From Alnus glutinosa (lineage: Eukaryota > Streptophyta > Magnoliopsida > Fagales > Betulaceae): 64,000 bases of DNA. The translations under genes were made by a program, and so were the position numbers. Numbering within the stretch: position 1 is the first letter of the stretch; every line of letters begins with the position of its first letter. The notes beneath the pieces are model-generated. The model ran no database searches and had not been told where the DNA came from. It saw nothing but the letters and a program-made list of their open reading frames with translations. Below are positions 35,640 through 47,547 of the stretch, in pieces. The stretch covers positions 47,509,154-47,573,153 of the forward strand of contig NC_084886.1 of assembly GCF_958979055.1 (NCBI RefSeq), read 5' to 3'.

Positions 35640-36238
35640 GGGAAAAGTACACATAATTCTCTCAAACTACCACCTCACTGTCAATGTACCCCCCAAACTA
35701 CCAATTGTGTCAATGTCCCCCTTTAAATTACCAAAAAATGTCAATGTCCCCCTAATAACAAAAATGCCCTTCATAAAATTATTAAAATAAAATAATAACT
35801 AAAAAAAATATAAAATAACAAAAATTTATTCCCAAAAAAAATAAAAAATTAAAACTGTTTTTTATTTTTTATTTTTTAAAAATAATTTTCAGTTTTTTTT
35901 TTTCATTTGTTTTATTTTTTTAAAAAAAAATATTAATAAATTACAGTTATTTTTTGTTTGCTTTTTTAAAAAAAAATTAAAAATTTTGTTCTTTTTTTAA
36001 TTTTTTTTTCGTTTTTTTTTAGTTTTTTTAGTTTTTTAGTTTTAATTTTAATTTTTTGAATTTATGAGGACATTTTTGTCTCATTAAAAAAAATTAGGGT
36101 CATTTTTGTCTTTTTGTTAGTTTTAGGGAGAACATTGACATTTTTTGATAGTTTAGGGAGAATATTGATACAATTAGTAATTTAGAGGGTACATTGACAA
36201 TTGAACGATAGTTTAAGGGAATTATATGCACTTTTTCC
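35640..36238. mobile_element. 599-bp Mutator-like non-autonomous element with 9-bp target duplication
   Basis: Long inverted repeats: left GGGAAAAGTACACATAATTC...CAAACTACC...GTCAATGTACCC, right (reversed) GGAAAAAGTGCATATAATTC and similar repeats of TCAATGT...CCC. AATAAATTT flanks both sides (35631-35639, 36239-36247). Centre is A/T homopolymer-rich with no frame. The inverted repeats are over 120 bp long and themselves contain short direct repeats. Confidence 0.9.
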
Positions 36239-36247
36239 AATAAATTT

Positions 36248-38251
36248 TCTCCCAAGTTGAATTGACTTGTCATAATCACATTGTGCCCCCCATGTTTTGT
36301 TGTATTGTTGTACTATTATTGGGAGGTGCAAATCACGTCGTGCACTGACATTATTAACACACACACCTTTCATACAGTTCATATATACTATAATCATTTT
36401 CCTTCTACGGACCAGCAATCATTCATAATCTTCCCATCTAACTTCACATTTTTAACCCACTTTTTCTCCCGTCTTTACTAACATTTCATGACCATGTTAA
36501 ATTTTACACTTTTGATGCATCAAAATTAATAACTTACGGCTGAAAACTAATAACAAGAAAATTTAAGACAGTAAAAACAGATTAAATCATATCTGAGTCC
36601 CATCAGAACATCAGTAAAATTTAAATTAATTTACACTTATCAAACATAAAGATTTTCACCGCGAGAATCAAACACGTGCCTAGTGAATGTTCATAAAAAG
36701 AAGAAGAGTTAATAAACTTTTCCATAAAACCTATCCCAAGAGGCAAGAGGTTTCATCGGAAAGGAGATGGAAAATCCAGTGAAATCAAATAATTAAAGTG
36801 AGTGTATCTCATAATAGAGGAGTATATTAATTGGTATAACAAAACCGTGTCGCTTAGTATCATTAATTAAGAAGACAACATAATTAGGAATTGGAGTTAC
36901 TTTTGTTGCACGATCTTCATTGGGGGTAGATGAATGATATAGATAATACATCAGTGTAAAGTACTTAATTATGGAGGAGACTTGTCCCCCTCCAAACAAG
37001 CCTCATGTTGGGCATGATTATGTCTTTTCCCCGACATGTGGCCGCACCCCATTTAAGAAAATTTATAGGCGACGAACTCGTCGTAGGGGGCTCATTATTG
37101 TCGTTTGGTAAACCAATATATGGTACTTGATCACAGATTCACGGACAACTTTGGACCATAATTTACAGGGGACTAAAACTTTGCTAATCCATGTTAATTT
37201 AATTATATATTGAATAACCGTCCGTTTCAACACGTTCGATCTAAAAATTAGTAATTTTAAAGTTATCATTTTTTATTATTTTTTTTTTAAAAAAAAAACA
37301 CTTTTAAACGATACAATTTCTGTAATTTTGTTTAAAATTAGACTTTTAACTTGCCAAATCATATGATCAAACAAACCCTAAATAAAAATATTAAAAAAAG
37401 AAAAAAAAATTGTAATTATATAAATAAGCATCGTAGGATGTTTATTAGATTATTAGTTCGAGCCTCTTTCTTATATTTTTTAGAAAAAACAAGAACAACA
37501 ATAATAAAGAGCAATACAAACTTTATGTTATATATAGAATTCCTACCGCGCCCATAAAAGCAAAAAAAAAAAAAAATTACAACAAAAATACAAAGCTAGC
37601 GTACCTAAATTAAAACCTATGCTTGATCAATTCAGACTTAACACCTGAGGATTGATCTCATACTCTTGGTATGAAACCAAGAGTTTGAGAAAACATAACT
37701 ATTTGGTGATTTATTATTATTTTTTATTTTTAATGTGGAGTTCTGATCTTTCAATCACCCATTCCATTAAGATTTTTTGTTAAATGAAAATTTTAACTGA
37801 TGAAACAAAATAATAACAGGCCCTTTATATATATATATATATATATAACATCAACAGAGTGAAAAAAGGGAAAGCGTGACCCATGGCATAGCCGAGTTGC
37901 CGTGGCTCTTTCTTATTGTTATTATTAATTTTAAATTTTAAATTTCTTTTTTTTTTTAATTTTTTTTTAAAAAAAATTGAAGGCATAATTTAGATGCTAG
38001 CTGTTTAAGTTAACAAAAAAAATTAACAATAAGAGTAATTGAAAGAGACTACGAGATTACAACTTCGCATTTATCTCTTTATTATTATTTGCTTATTTGT
38101 AGTGTATCTGATTGTGCACATCATGTAACTCGATGGCCACTTTTCACCTTATGTTTGAAAATATTTTCGACTGGTCTCTCATCATTTCTTTCATTTCGAA
38201 TCAAAAATGGAAAATACCCCTTATTGCAATCTTTCCCTCATTGACTTAGGG
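36248..38251. other. Gene-poor stretch
   Basis: AT-rich with (AT)n near 37827-37848. No gene or delimited element. Confidence 0.5.
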
Positions 38252-38561
38252 TGTGTTTGAGATTGCGATTTCGTAGACAATAAGTGCGATTTTAAACCAA
38301 ATCACAGAACATAGATCGGTTGGAAACTGCATTTTTAAAAATTGTGATTTGAAAACGCAAAAAATATGTTTTTTCAAATCGCAGATAAGATGGTGCTTTT
38401 TTGAAAACGCAGAATTTTAAAGGTAAATTCGCGATTTTAAAGGCTAAACTGCGATTTTGCCAAACGCTTAACTGCGTTTTTAAAAATCACTTTTTTCAAA
38501 TCGCACATTTTAAAATCGTTATTTTAAATCGTACTTTTTAAAATCGCAAACCCAAACGGAC
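38252..38561. mobile_element. 310-bp hAT-type MITE (GCGATTT family)
   Basis: Ends TGTGTTTGAGATTGCGATTT and, reversed, GTCCGTTTGGGTTTGCGATTTT. The inside is packed with GCGATTTTAAA/TTTAAAATCGC words. Flanks ACTTAGGG (38244-38251) and TCTTAGGG (38562-38569) match at seven of eight positions, fitting an 8-bp hAT-type duplication. Relatives: 3068-3534 and a fragment at about 52685-52860. Confidence 0.8.
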
Positions 38562-39638
38562 TCTTAGGGAAAAAAAAAATTAAATTGATTGATAGTTAAG
38601 GGGAAACTGTTTGCCCTTTTTTTTCTTTGTTTTTTTCACCATAATTTTTGGTAGAAGTGGGCAAAATATTCGACTATAGCCTCTACTAACTTCTTTTGGT
38701 CGGTTAGTCAGTATAAATTTTTATTTTAACTTTCGGTTTGGTTCGATAGTTAGAATAGGTGCTTTTTTTCCCCAGTTAACCGAACCAACTTATAGCTGAC
38801 CGAACAGAACCGAACCAATGCTATAAAGAAGGAATAAGTGATTTTTAACCAATTCTAAGGAATAGGCAAAGGAAGCTTTACAGAAATACTCATGCTCGCG
38901 AGTTTTTAACCGATTTAATCAACCGCATATCAACCAATCTTATTAATTTAACCGTTTTAACCTAAAATATTAAAATTAAAGGTTGTAGAAATAATATCCA
39001 CCCCTATACTTTTTGGCAGCTATTTCTGATAGGTTGTATCATAGCCTTAATACTTTCTCTTGGATGAATTAATGGTTAATCACTCAATCACAGTACTATT
39101 CTGTTATTCTGACTTTTGTATCGAATAAAGTAAACATCTTCTCTGTATCATTGTGCAAATACGGCCTCACCCACAAAATAAATAAAAAAAAAAAAAAAAA
39201 AAAAAAGAAAAGAAAAGAAGTATATACAGAAAACAGTGCATCTTTATTTCACAATAAAGTGACAAAGTACAAAAGAGAACTTTACTAGCGTGGGCAATTA
39301 CATTTGTAAGATTATTATGATAAGAGCTTAAGTTGCCGAGTATGATTAATCTTAACTTCAAAAATTAAAGGGGAAAAAAGTTAAAAGGGTTGATTTTATT
39401 TAGATTAGGCCCACCTAAACCTGACACCACGATTAAATGGAGACCAAACAGTAAAGGTTATTAACGAACCCAAACTGAGTTTGGATTGGGTGTCTATTTT
39501 GCTCAAAAACCATATCCACGGGGAGGAATGTTTGATTTCATTATTTTGTATTTTTTTTGTTCATTTTTTCTAAGATATGTGCAAGTTCATCATTAAATTT
39601 ATGAGACTACATATGAGTTTCCAAATTTAACAATAGAT

Positions 39639-39723
<85 letters not shown>

Positions 39724-42690
39724 TAATAAAAAAATGACATCAAACACATCTCATAAGCAAAATGTATAATTTGGATATGAATACAATACTCCACCAATGT
39801 CAATTATTATATATGAATACGCAGCCTTATGTTAAGAGATTAAGATCTAGAATTTCAAAGGTATTTAAGAAGAGTAAATCTACATATTACAAAGACATTC
39901 CATAAATTTCACAAAGTTGACGTGACAAAGTTTAATACACTTTCGATCAGTATTTTTATTTTTGTTTTTTAGAAATAAGAAAGATATCCAAGGGTTCATA
40001 AACCTTGGTACATCAATTTGTGGGTTATTTGTGTTGTATGTATCATTACTCTTTTAATAAAAATTCATACAATGGTTAGTTTAGAAAGCCACGTTAGCAT
40101 TGTAAAATAAAAATATGATTTATAACATTACTCTTTCTTAAATCTGATTGAAGGGTTAATAATGCCTTGTTGTACCTAATCCCTAGTCGAGATTTACTCG
40201 AGAATATTTTTCTAAAATTAAATTATTAGATAATTTTGTTCTATTAACATTTATAACTTTTAAAATATGATAAATATTGTGGTAATAAATGATGAGTTGG
40301 TAGCAGTGATAAATAGCAATAACAAAATCTCAAAATATTTATATGAAAACAATAGTACAGATTTTAGGAAATATAAACAGTTGAAAAATTGATTAGTATT
40401 CATTTCATGGTGAAGATTTAAAGTTGATTCATCTAACGATATATAAGATGTCAATATTTGCAAGTCTATTAAAAAATTTAAATAATGTAACATCATGTTC
40501 ACTATTAAATGTATTAACTACAAATTATAACGAAATAAATTTAATCCATTTAATATGAATCGGATAGGATCATTGTCCTTGAAAAAGTACCAACAGAAGA
40601 TCCTAAAAACCGTCCATTAAATGTAAATAACATCATCACGAATAATACGAAACAAGATCCATTCTATTTAATAGTGTAAATAAAATGGATATGAAATGTA
40701 AGGATTTGAAGTTGTACATATAACGGTGTATATGAAGTCAATATTGACACGTATTTTAAAACTTTAAATAATATGAAATTATGTACATTATTAAATGCAT
40801 CAATTTTAAATCATGGTTATAAAATTAATAATATCTATTTCATTTGAAATTGAGAGAATCTTATTCTCGAGAATACTTGGCCCTACAACTTGGTACAGTA
40901 GACAACTATAATGAGATCAGAATATTAAAGTTAATATAAATTGTAGTATGTTTATAGAAATATAATAAAAATAATAATTAATATGTATACCAAAAATCTC
41001 TTCTTCTTCTTTTATTTATTTATTTATTTATTTTTTTCATGTTTGTTTATCCTGAATACATCCAACCAATCATCTGCTACTTCTAGAAAGAAAATAAAAT
41101 GCCTTATTCTATCGCGGTTGTCAACTTCATGGATGAAACTAGAAGTGTACATGCGGATGCAGTTATTTGCAATATTTATAATTGCATCCGTAAAAAATGA
41201 GGATATCATTTTTAAATATCCGCATTGACATTATATTTTTACTAACTGCATCCACGCGATAATTGTTGGTATTATCCGATGTCCGCATGCATATTAGGTA
41301 ACTGGGGCCTTTTGAACTCTCTTTGGGTCTTTATCTATTAGGGCCTATTTTAATCAAAAATAAGTTTAAAAGGAATAGTCATTAAGAAAATTGGTGCACG
41401 TACAAGAGAGATCATGAAGAGAGTCATTATTTAAGATCATGGAGAGATGCTAATGCTTGTTGCAGGAGTACCAAATAAGTAGGTACGTAATTAGAAAGGC
41501 AAGCATATTCGATCTGCGGAATATATATATATGGGCGTGATTCATGAACAGAGAACTGAGAGAAGACAGAAGACAGAAGAGAGAAAGAGAAAGATGCATG
41601 CACGCAACGGGTTGTATGGCATAGGAGTGTGTTTCAGATAAATATGCACGTGGATTAGGAAAGCGTTGTGGGACGTTAACGTACGTGTAGTATTACCAAA
41701 CTCTCTATGGTCCAAAAACCAATGTCATGTTCATCAGCTCTTAATGTTTTTTTTTTCTTTTTTTTTTTTTAAATAATAAAAATTGATCCAATGACAGATA
41801 GACACGGTCAAATAAGCGTCAATCAACCCAATGAGATAGGAATGGAGCATATAACATTACTAATTGAAAGACTTTTTCAAACACACTTTATGCTAGCCTG
41901 CCAGGTCGGACAGTAGTAAGCATATATGGGGTTATATCAAAATTTTGCAGCTAAGATGCGTTATACAAATCTTCTTCCTTCATGTCCTCTTATCTTTTTA
42001 CTTTTAAAAATTACAATTCCGGGGTCCATATATAAAAGAAGAACAAGAAAGAAATGAATCATTTCTCTGCTTTTGATTATTGAGCTGCTTTCAGAGCTAG
42101 GTAGGTAGGTCGACAATGATTCTCTCCAAATAAATAATATTCATTTCACGGTTATGATTTAAAATTTGTAAATCTAATGAGCTAAATGATTCTGTTTTAT
42201 TTAAAAAAAAATTAAAAAATGGATTAATATTAACTTCTTATACATTTAAATTTTAATCATAAAATTGAGATACTCCTACTTTGATTTGAAATAGAAAGCA
42301 TCCTATTCCAAGTAGGACAAGAGTAGGCGTGGACAACATAGAAGGTGTAGTAAATGGGGTGGGTCTGTTTTAAATTTATTTAATGAGTTATGAACATGTT
42401 GGATGCTTTAGTTGGAATTTGAGAGAACTCGAATAAGTTTTTGTGAATAATCATTTATAAAATTTATCTGACTAAATATGTCATATCAATGTTATTCTTG
42501 CGTCCTTTTAAAAATGATGTGACTTTTAAAATTACCATTTGATTTATTATAGATTAATGTTAGATTTTGATTAAATGATAATTTTAAAAGGCACATTAAT
42601 TTTACAATAACACAGAAGTGACAAAAGAATAATGTCTAAAATTGTTCAAATTAGACCAATGAAATATTAGTAGGATTCAAGTACTACACT
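38562..42690. other. Gene-poor stretch
   Basis: AT-rich. Includes a diverged pair of direct repeats near 40380-40530 and 40690-40810 (both with TGAAGATTT/AAGTTG and ATTAAATG words), and at about 41140-41300 sequence related to the hAT-like element at 58112-58716 (GTACATGCGGATGCAG, AAATATCCGCA). A purine-rich patch lies at 41550-41600. No gene seen. Confidence 0.45.
39645..39718. repeat. Long (AT)n microsatellite, ~74 bp
   Basis: Uninterrupted AT dinucleotides inside a diverged MITE-like region (about 39526-39775). Confidence 0.95.
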
Positions 42691-42699
42691 CTCATTTAT

Positions 42700-42956
42700 T
42701 TAGTAAGGGAGTGAGTGGAGGTAATAATAAGAAGTAACAGATGTAATATAAAGTTAAAGCTAAAATTAAAAAAGAAAATTAAATTAAATTAAATTGTATG
42801 AAAAAGTGAAAAGTTTTGTATTATAGTAAATTTTTTTATTTAAATAATAAAAAAAATTATTGATGTATTATAAAATTATAATATTTTTAAGTTGATTATT
42901 TTTTAAAAAAGTGAAAGAGGAAAAAAAAAAATTTGTATCCCTCGTCAAACAAGCCC
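42700..42956. mobile_element. MITE copy 1 (GCTTGTTTGG family), inverse orientation
   Basis: Read in reverse it begins GGCTTGTTTGACGAGGGA and shares with the element at 44598-44830 the core AATCAACTT...AATATTATAA...ATTATTTAAATAAAAAAATT...ACTAT and TTTTTCACTTTTT. No coding capacity. Confidence 0.7.
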
Positions 42957-43512
42957 AATAAGATTGGAAAGAGGATACAGCAATTAATAGCATTAATCGA
43001 TCAATGGAGAAAAGATATAAAGGAAATGAAATACATGTGGGGCAGGGACGGCGAGTGTAGTTGAAAGGACGAAGACAGAGAGTACAGAGTCGGAGGAAGG
43101 CGTAGATGTGTGGAACAAAGATGACACATCCGTACGTATGATTTAGAGTGGTTTGTGCTTTTTAGGCATGCATCGCTCTAGTAGCAAGTAGCAAGTAGCA
43201 AGTAGCAAGGACCAACGAGCCATGAGCCATCCATGATCCATGCATGACATGCCTACTCCAATCCTGTATCCCAAGCCTCTCTAATCTCGCTGTCCAACGC
43301 CCACCTACGACCTATACACCCTACACGTCAGTTTTTTTGAGAACTGAGCTACCACGCTTCTCCTAGCTAACTGCATCAAGATCCTCTCGGCTAATTTTTA
43401 ACCGGAGAGAGAGAGTCGGTCATTTATACGTAAAAGCATTTTTATAATTTTATAATATGTAAAATTATAAAAATGACCCTGTATATAGGACCGGCTCCTC
43501 TCGTACTACTCC

Positions 43513-43552
<40 letters not shown>

Positions 43553-44597
43553 TGCCTATTTTACAATTGTCTTTTTTATAGCATCTCCAATAATAATAAT
43601 TAAAGTAATTATTGAAAAAATATAGTTCTTTATAAAAAAATTTGACTATTATGAACTATTTACTTATTATATGGAACAATTTCTTTCTTTCTTTCTTTTT
43701 CTTTTTCTTTTTTCTTTCTTTTTTTCCTTTTTTTTTTTTTTTTTTGGCTATTTACCGTCTACAAAATCTATATATTCAGAAATGTTACCGATAATAATTT
43801 GAGGTACTTTTGCATTAGTGCAACGTTCAGGCAACCTAACAACATTCCTCTGGAACCAAAAAGAATGATTTATTGAGATGGAAATGAGAGATATATTTTT
43901 CCACGTCAGAATATATATATATATAATTGACAAATTATACATGGAAAAATTTTGAAAGTAAAAATTAAGTGGCTAAGAAGATTCTCCGTCACCTGTTGTG
44001 CTTTGCAGTGGCAGAAATAAGACTTGTATACACGTACTTTATTGGGTGGGACGCGATCTTTGGTGTATTATTTGTATGAGATTTGTGATGATTTATTAGA
44101 TATAAAAATAATAAGCATTTCTACTTCTACGATTTGTTTAAAAATAAAAAATAAAAAATAAATTATAGTTTACCTTGGGTTCTTCCACAAATCCCCACTT
44201 TCAATTTTTAAATTATGAAGTGAGTTTGACTCGCTAAAAATTAAGTTTCAATTTCCAAGTTATATTCATTTACTATTATGTCCACCTTGAGCTGCTAATT
44301 CTTTTATTAATTAAATAAAATGCCATTTTGATTGGAATATTATTATATTTCTTCAAAATAACCCCAAATTTCTTTAATTCCAATATAAAAAAAAAAAGGT
44401 CCCCCCCCCCCCTAACACGTGTTACCCATACTTAAAACAAACTCTTAAAATACGAATTGTTTTCGTATTACAATTGTCACTACAAAAAAGTGCATTCATT
44501 AGGTCAGAAATTAATTAGTTTTAAATACCGAGAGAGACATAGGTAGAGGAGCATACTTTTCCCTTTTGTTTTTTTAGGTCAACCTTTTGCTTTTCAA
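42957..44597. other. Gene-poor stretch between two related MITEs
   Basis: Holds a 7-bp tandem repeat (43180-43207), a 38-base poly-T (43514-43551) and CTTT-rich DNA (43681-43745). No gene seen. Confidence 0.5.
43180..43207. repeat. (AGTAGCA)4 tandem heptamer
   Basis: Four perfect 7-bp units. Confidence 0.9.
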
Positions 44598-44830
44598 GCT
44601 TGTTTGGTAAGGAAATTAAAATTTTTTCTTCCTCCCTTATTCTAAAAACAATCAACTTCAAAATATTATAAATTTATATTATATTAATAATTTTTTATTA
44701 TTATTTAAATAAAAAAATTCACTATAAAATAAAATTTTTTCACTTTTTTATACAAATTCTTTTTACTTTATATCACATCTATCATTTCCAACTCTCACTA
44801 CCAATTCCTCATTCCTTACCAAACAAAGCC
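44598..44830. mobile_element. MITE copy 2 (GCTTGTTTGG family)
   Basis: Ends GCTTGTTTGGTAAGG and, reversed, GGCTTTGTTTGGTAAGG. Same core as the copy at 42700-42956 but in the opposite orientation. Confidence 0.75.
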
Positions 44831-46276
44831 AAAATTACAAGTTTCACTTACTCAAGTAATTCAAAATACCACCCACTAGGCTGCCATTTTTTGTGACGTT
44901 GCAGCCTTGTCTTACTCTAGGGTTAATTCTGGAATTTAATTTAATTTTTTTTTCTAATTAAATTGAAAAAAATGGTTTCATGGGAGGATCCTTGTCACTT
45001 CTAATCAGAAAGAAAAAGAGAGTAGAAAACCAAAAACCCAAAAAATAGGTGAGCTTTTCAACAATAAACCCAAATCAAAAGAAAAACAGTACGAAAATAT
45101 AAATAAATATTAGAACTCCGAAAAAAAACATAAAATACTTACGTGTTGATGCACCGTGCTTTTCACATTTGAAAAAACTTTGTAGTTCAAATCCAAAATG
45201 CATTTTCTTTAAGAATCGGATTGACACGTTTTTTAAACTTTTGATTAGTTATTTTATATACGGTTGGGAAATACATAAGGCAGCTCTAGGGTCTTGAATG
45301 AGAAGTGGATATCATTCTAGTAATAGTGTTGGTAAATTTTTTTAGGAATGATTTTGATCTTCCATAGCTCTAAAGATTCATGTACTACTCATTACAAATT
45401 ATTAAATTTCATGGTTTCCTCATCGTGTACATAAGGTTGCCTCCTCCCACAGACAAATCACAAAAAAATTAAAATAATTAAATGTTGATTTTACAACATA
45501 AGAAATCTCGTTACATGGAAATTTCCTTTTTTTGAAGTACTTTTTCTCTTTTCCTTCAAAATATTCAAAGGGATGGAGGCAGATCAAGAAACAAAATCGA
45601 GTTTGATTACACATTAATTTAGCCAGTCAGATTTTGCAGGACAACAAGTTGGAATTCAACCCTTTGATTTTGCAGGACAAAATCTTAATCCATTCTTCAA
45701 AAATAAAAATACACGAGTACAATTGATGAGCAAGTAATTATGACTTCAATTATGGTTAATTATTTTTAACGTATAAATTTAATACGAAATTAATAAGTTA
45801 GAGTTGAGAAGTCTAATCCATTTAGTTAAATAGATCAGATTATGATTAATCTATATAGTATTATTTTCAAACCTTGACATAACTTGAACTCAACACACAA
45901 TATTTAGCGTAGATCAATTAATCCAACTAATAAGGATTAATGCTACCCTTGCCGAAGGGATTATGTCACAGGTTCTTGGACTAAAGACATCACGCAAAGT
46001 CTAAAAAACACATGTGAATTTGACACAAATTTAGCCGTCAGAATTAAAGAGTCTGACTCATTTAATTGAATGAATTGAATTAAAATTCTATAGATACACG
46101 TATCAACATCGCTAGGCCCAGCACAGCAGCAGTCACAGTATCATAGACCTGTGCTTTGGGTCTGAGCAGCAGATACTAGAAGCTCCCAAAGAAAACAAGG
46201 TCAAAAAGAGAAGCAAAGCGTACTGTAACAGAGGTTGGACCCCATTTGGGCGGGGCTAGTGACCACCCCCCCCCCC

Positions 46277-46307
<31 letters not shown>

Positions 46308-47290
46308 CCTCTGCCACTGTCTTTGACCTCAACAGTAAAAAGTGAAAACTCTCGCACGAGTCCCCATGACCAAATTGTATCACTGTACTAAAAGACAACA
46401 TTACCCTCCCAAATTCTTAGGAATAACACTTTTTAACTTAGGCTACAACGGAGTTGCCCGCCACGTCGACGACAGATTCCTCAGATTTGTTGGGAAATAT
46501 GAAGAGGGGGGAGGGGGTGGGGGGACCATTTGGCTGGCAGCTGGCAACTGGCATGTATTCCTCAAATTGAATAGAGCGGGTGGGGAGGGAGAGCATTGAG
46601 AGGTCTTTCCAACCCAAGTCTAAAAACTAATGAATTCTAGTCTTTCTTTGAAAACGAGTTTGATACGAAAAACAAAAAACAGTAGAAAAAGAAAGAGTAA
46701 ACAAAAGTGACAAGAAACAAGAAACAAGAAACGCCAGCGCATCTTTCTCGTGCTTTCTCTCCTTTTCATGTCTTCCCTCTTGCTGCCCAATGCCCACCCT
46801 TTCACTGCAAAAGCAAAGCAATGACCCACCCCATTTCGATAGCACATATAAGAGAGCACCCATTTATGCAAACAGCAGACAAAAGAGGGATTGAGAGAGA
46901 AATCCCATGGGCCCTCCCTCTCTCTCTCTCTCTCTCCGGCAGCAAGGTGATTCAAAACAATTCCTTTCTTGAAAGAAAAAAAATATATATATCTTACAAA
47001 AAAAAATAATCATATGGAAAAATGGATTTCCATAGACTATCCAATATCCATTCCTCTTTCTATAAGCCTGTACACTTCACTTATTCCAAGTCCCATCCCA
47101 TTTTGAATCTTTCTTCTTCTCTCGGGGCAACATTGTTCTCAGTTCCCTATACCTATCTTTCAAATCTTCACATTCCTTGGGTACCACAAAAATCTAACTA
47201 AGAAAAGAAAAAGCAAATCAAAATCCAACATTTCCCTCCCCCTTGCATGTACAAGTACTTGCCCCTTCCGAAAGTTACAATAACATGGCT
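44831..47290. other. Intergenic up to PIP5K
   Basis: AT-rich to about 46090, then more balanced DNA. Contains poly-C followed by (CT)n (46266-46308). Frames near 46201-46401, 46342-46599 and 46620-46955 overlap these repeats and lack homology. Sequence from about 45740 to 46100 contains words seen in other diverged repeats (GTTGAGAAGTCTAATCCATTTA). No gene seen. Confidence 0.45.
46266..46308. repeat. Poly-C followed by (CT)n
   Basis: About 22 Cs and then eleven or so CT units. Confidence 0.95.
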
Positions 47291-47296
47291 GTAGCT

Positions 47297-47547
47297 TCAA
47301 AAAATCAGCCATAAGCACCGCCCCCCACAACCCGCCACCGAGAGGTTACCACCGATATCATGGCCACACCATTGCAGTGGCCTGGCCTCTGACCCATCCA
47401 GTAGCGCACTTGCTCCAACTGAAGGAGGCTCTGCATGATTACCAGCCTTTTTTTTTTTTTTTTCTCTAGAAGGGATCAGATTCAATTGGGGATTGTTCTC
47501 AATCCAACAGTACTGGTTCTTGATACCAATATTCCTTCTCTGAGCTG
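47297..47547 (-). other. Probable 3' UTR of PIP5K
   Basis: Balanced composition directly following the PIP5K stop on the minus strand, with no frame of its own. Extent not defined by sequence alone. Confidence 0.35.

Noticed and set aside
35640..36238. Long homopolymer-rich interval considered as a microsatellite cluster
   Set aside because: Terminal inverted repeats and a 9-bp duplication show it is a transposon, so it is listed as one.
41560..41600. miR156-like string (GACAGAAGAGAG) in the purine-rich stretch
   Set aside because: Only the first dozen bases resemble miR156; the rest diverges, and no star strand or hairpin is visible nearby.
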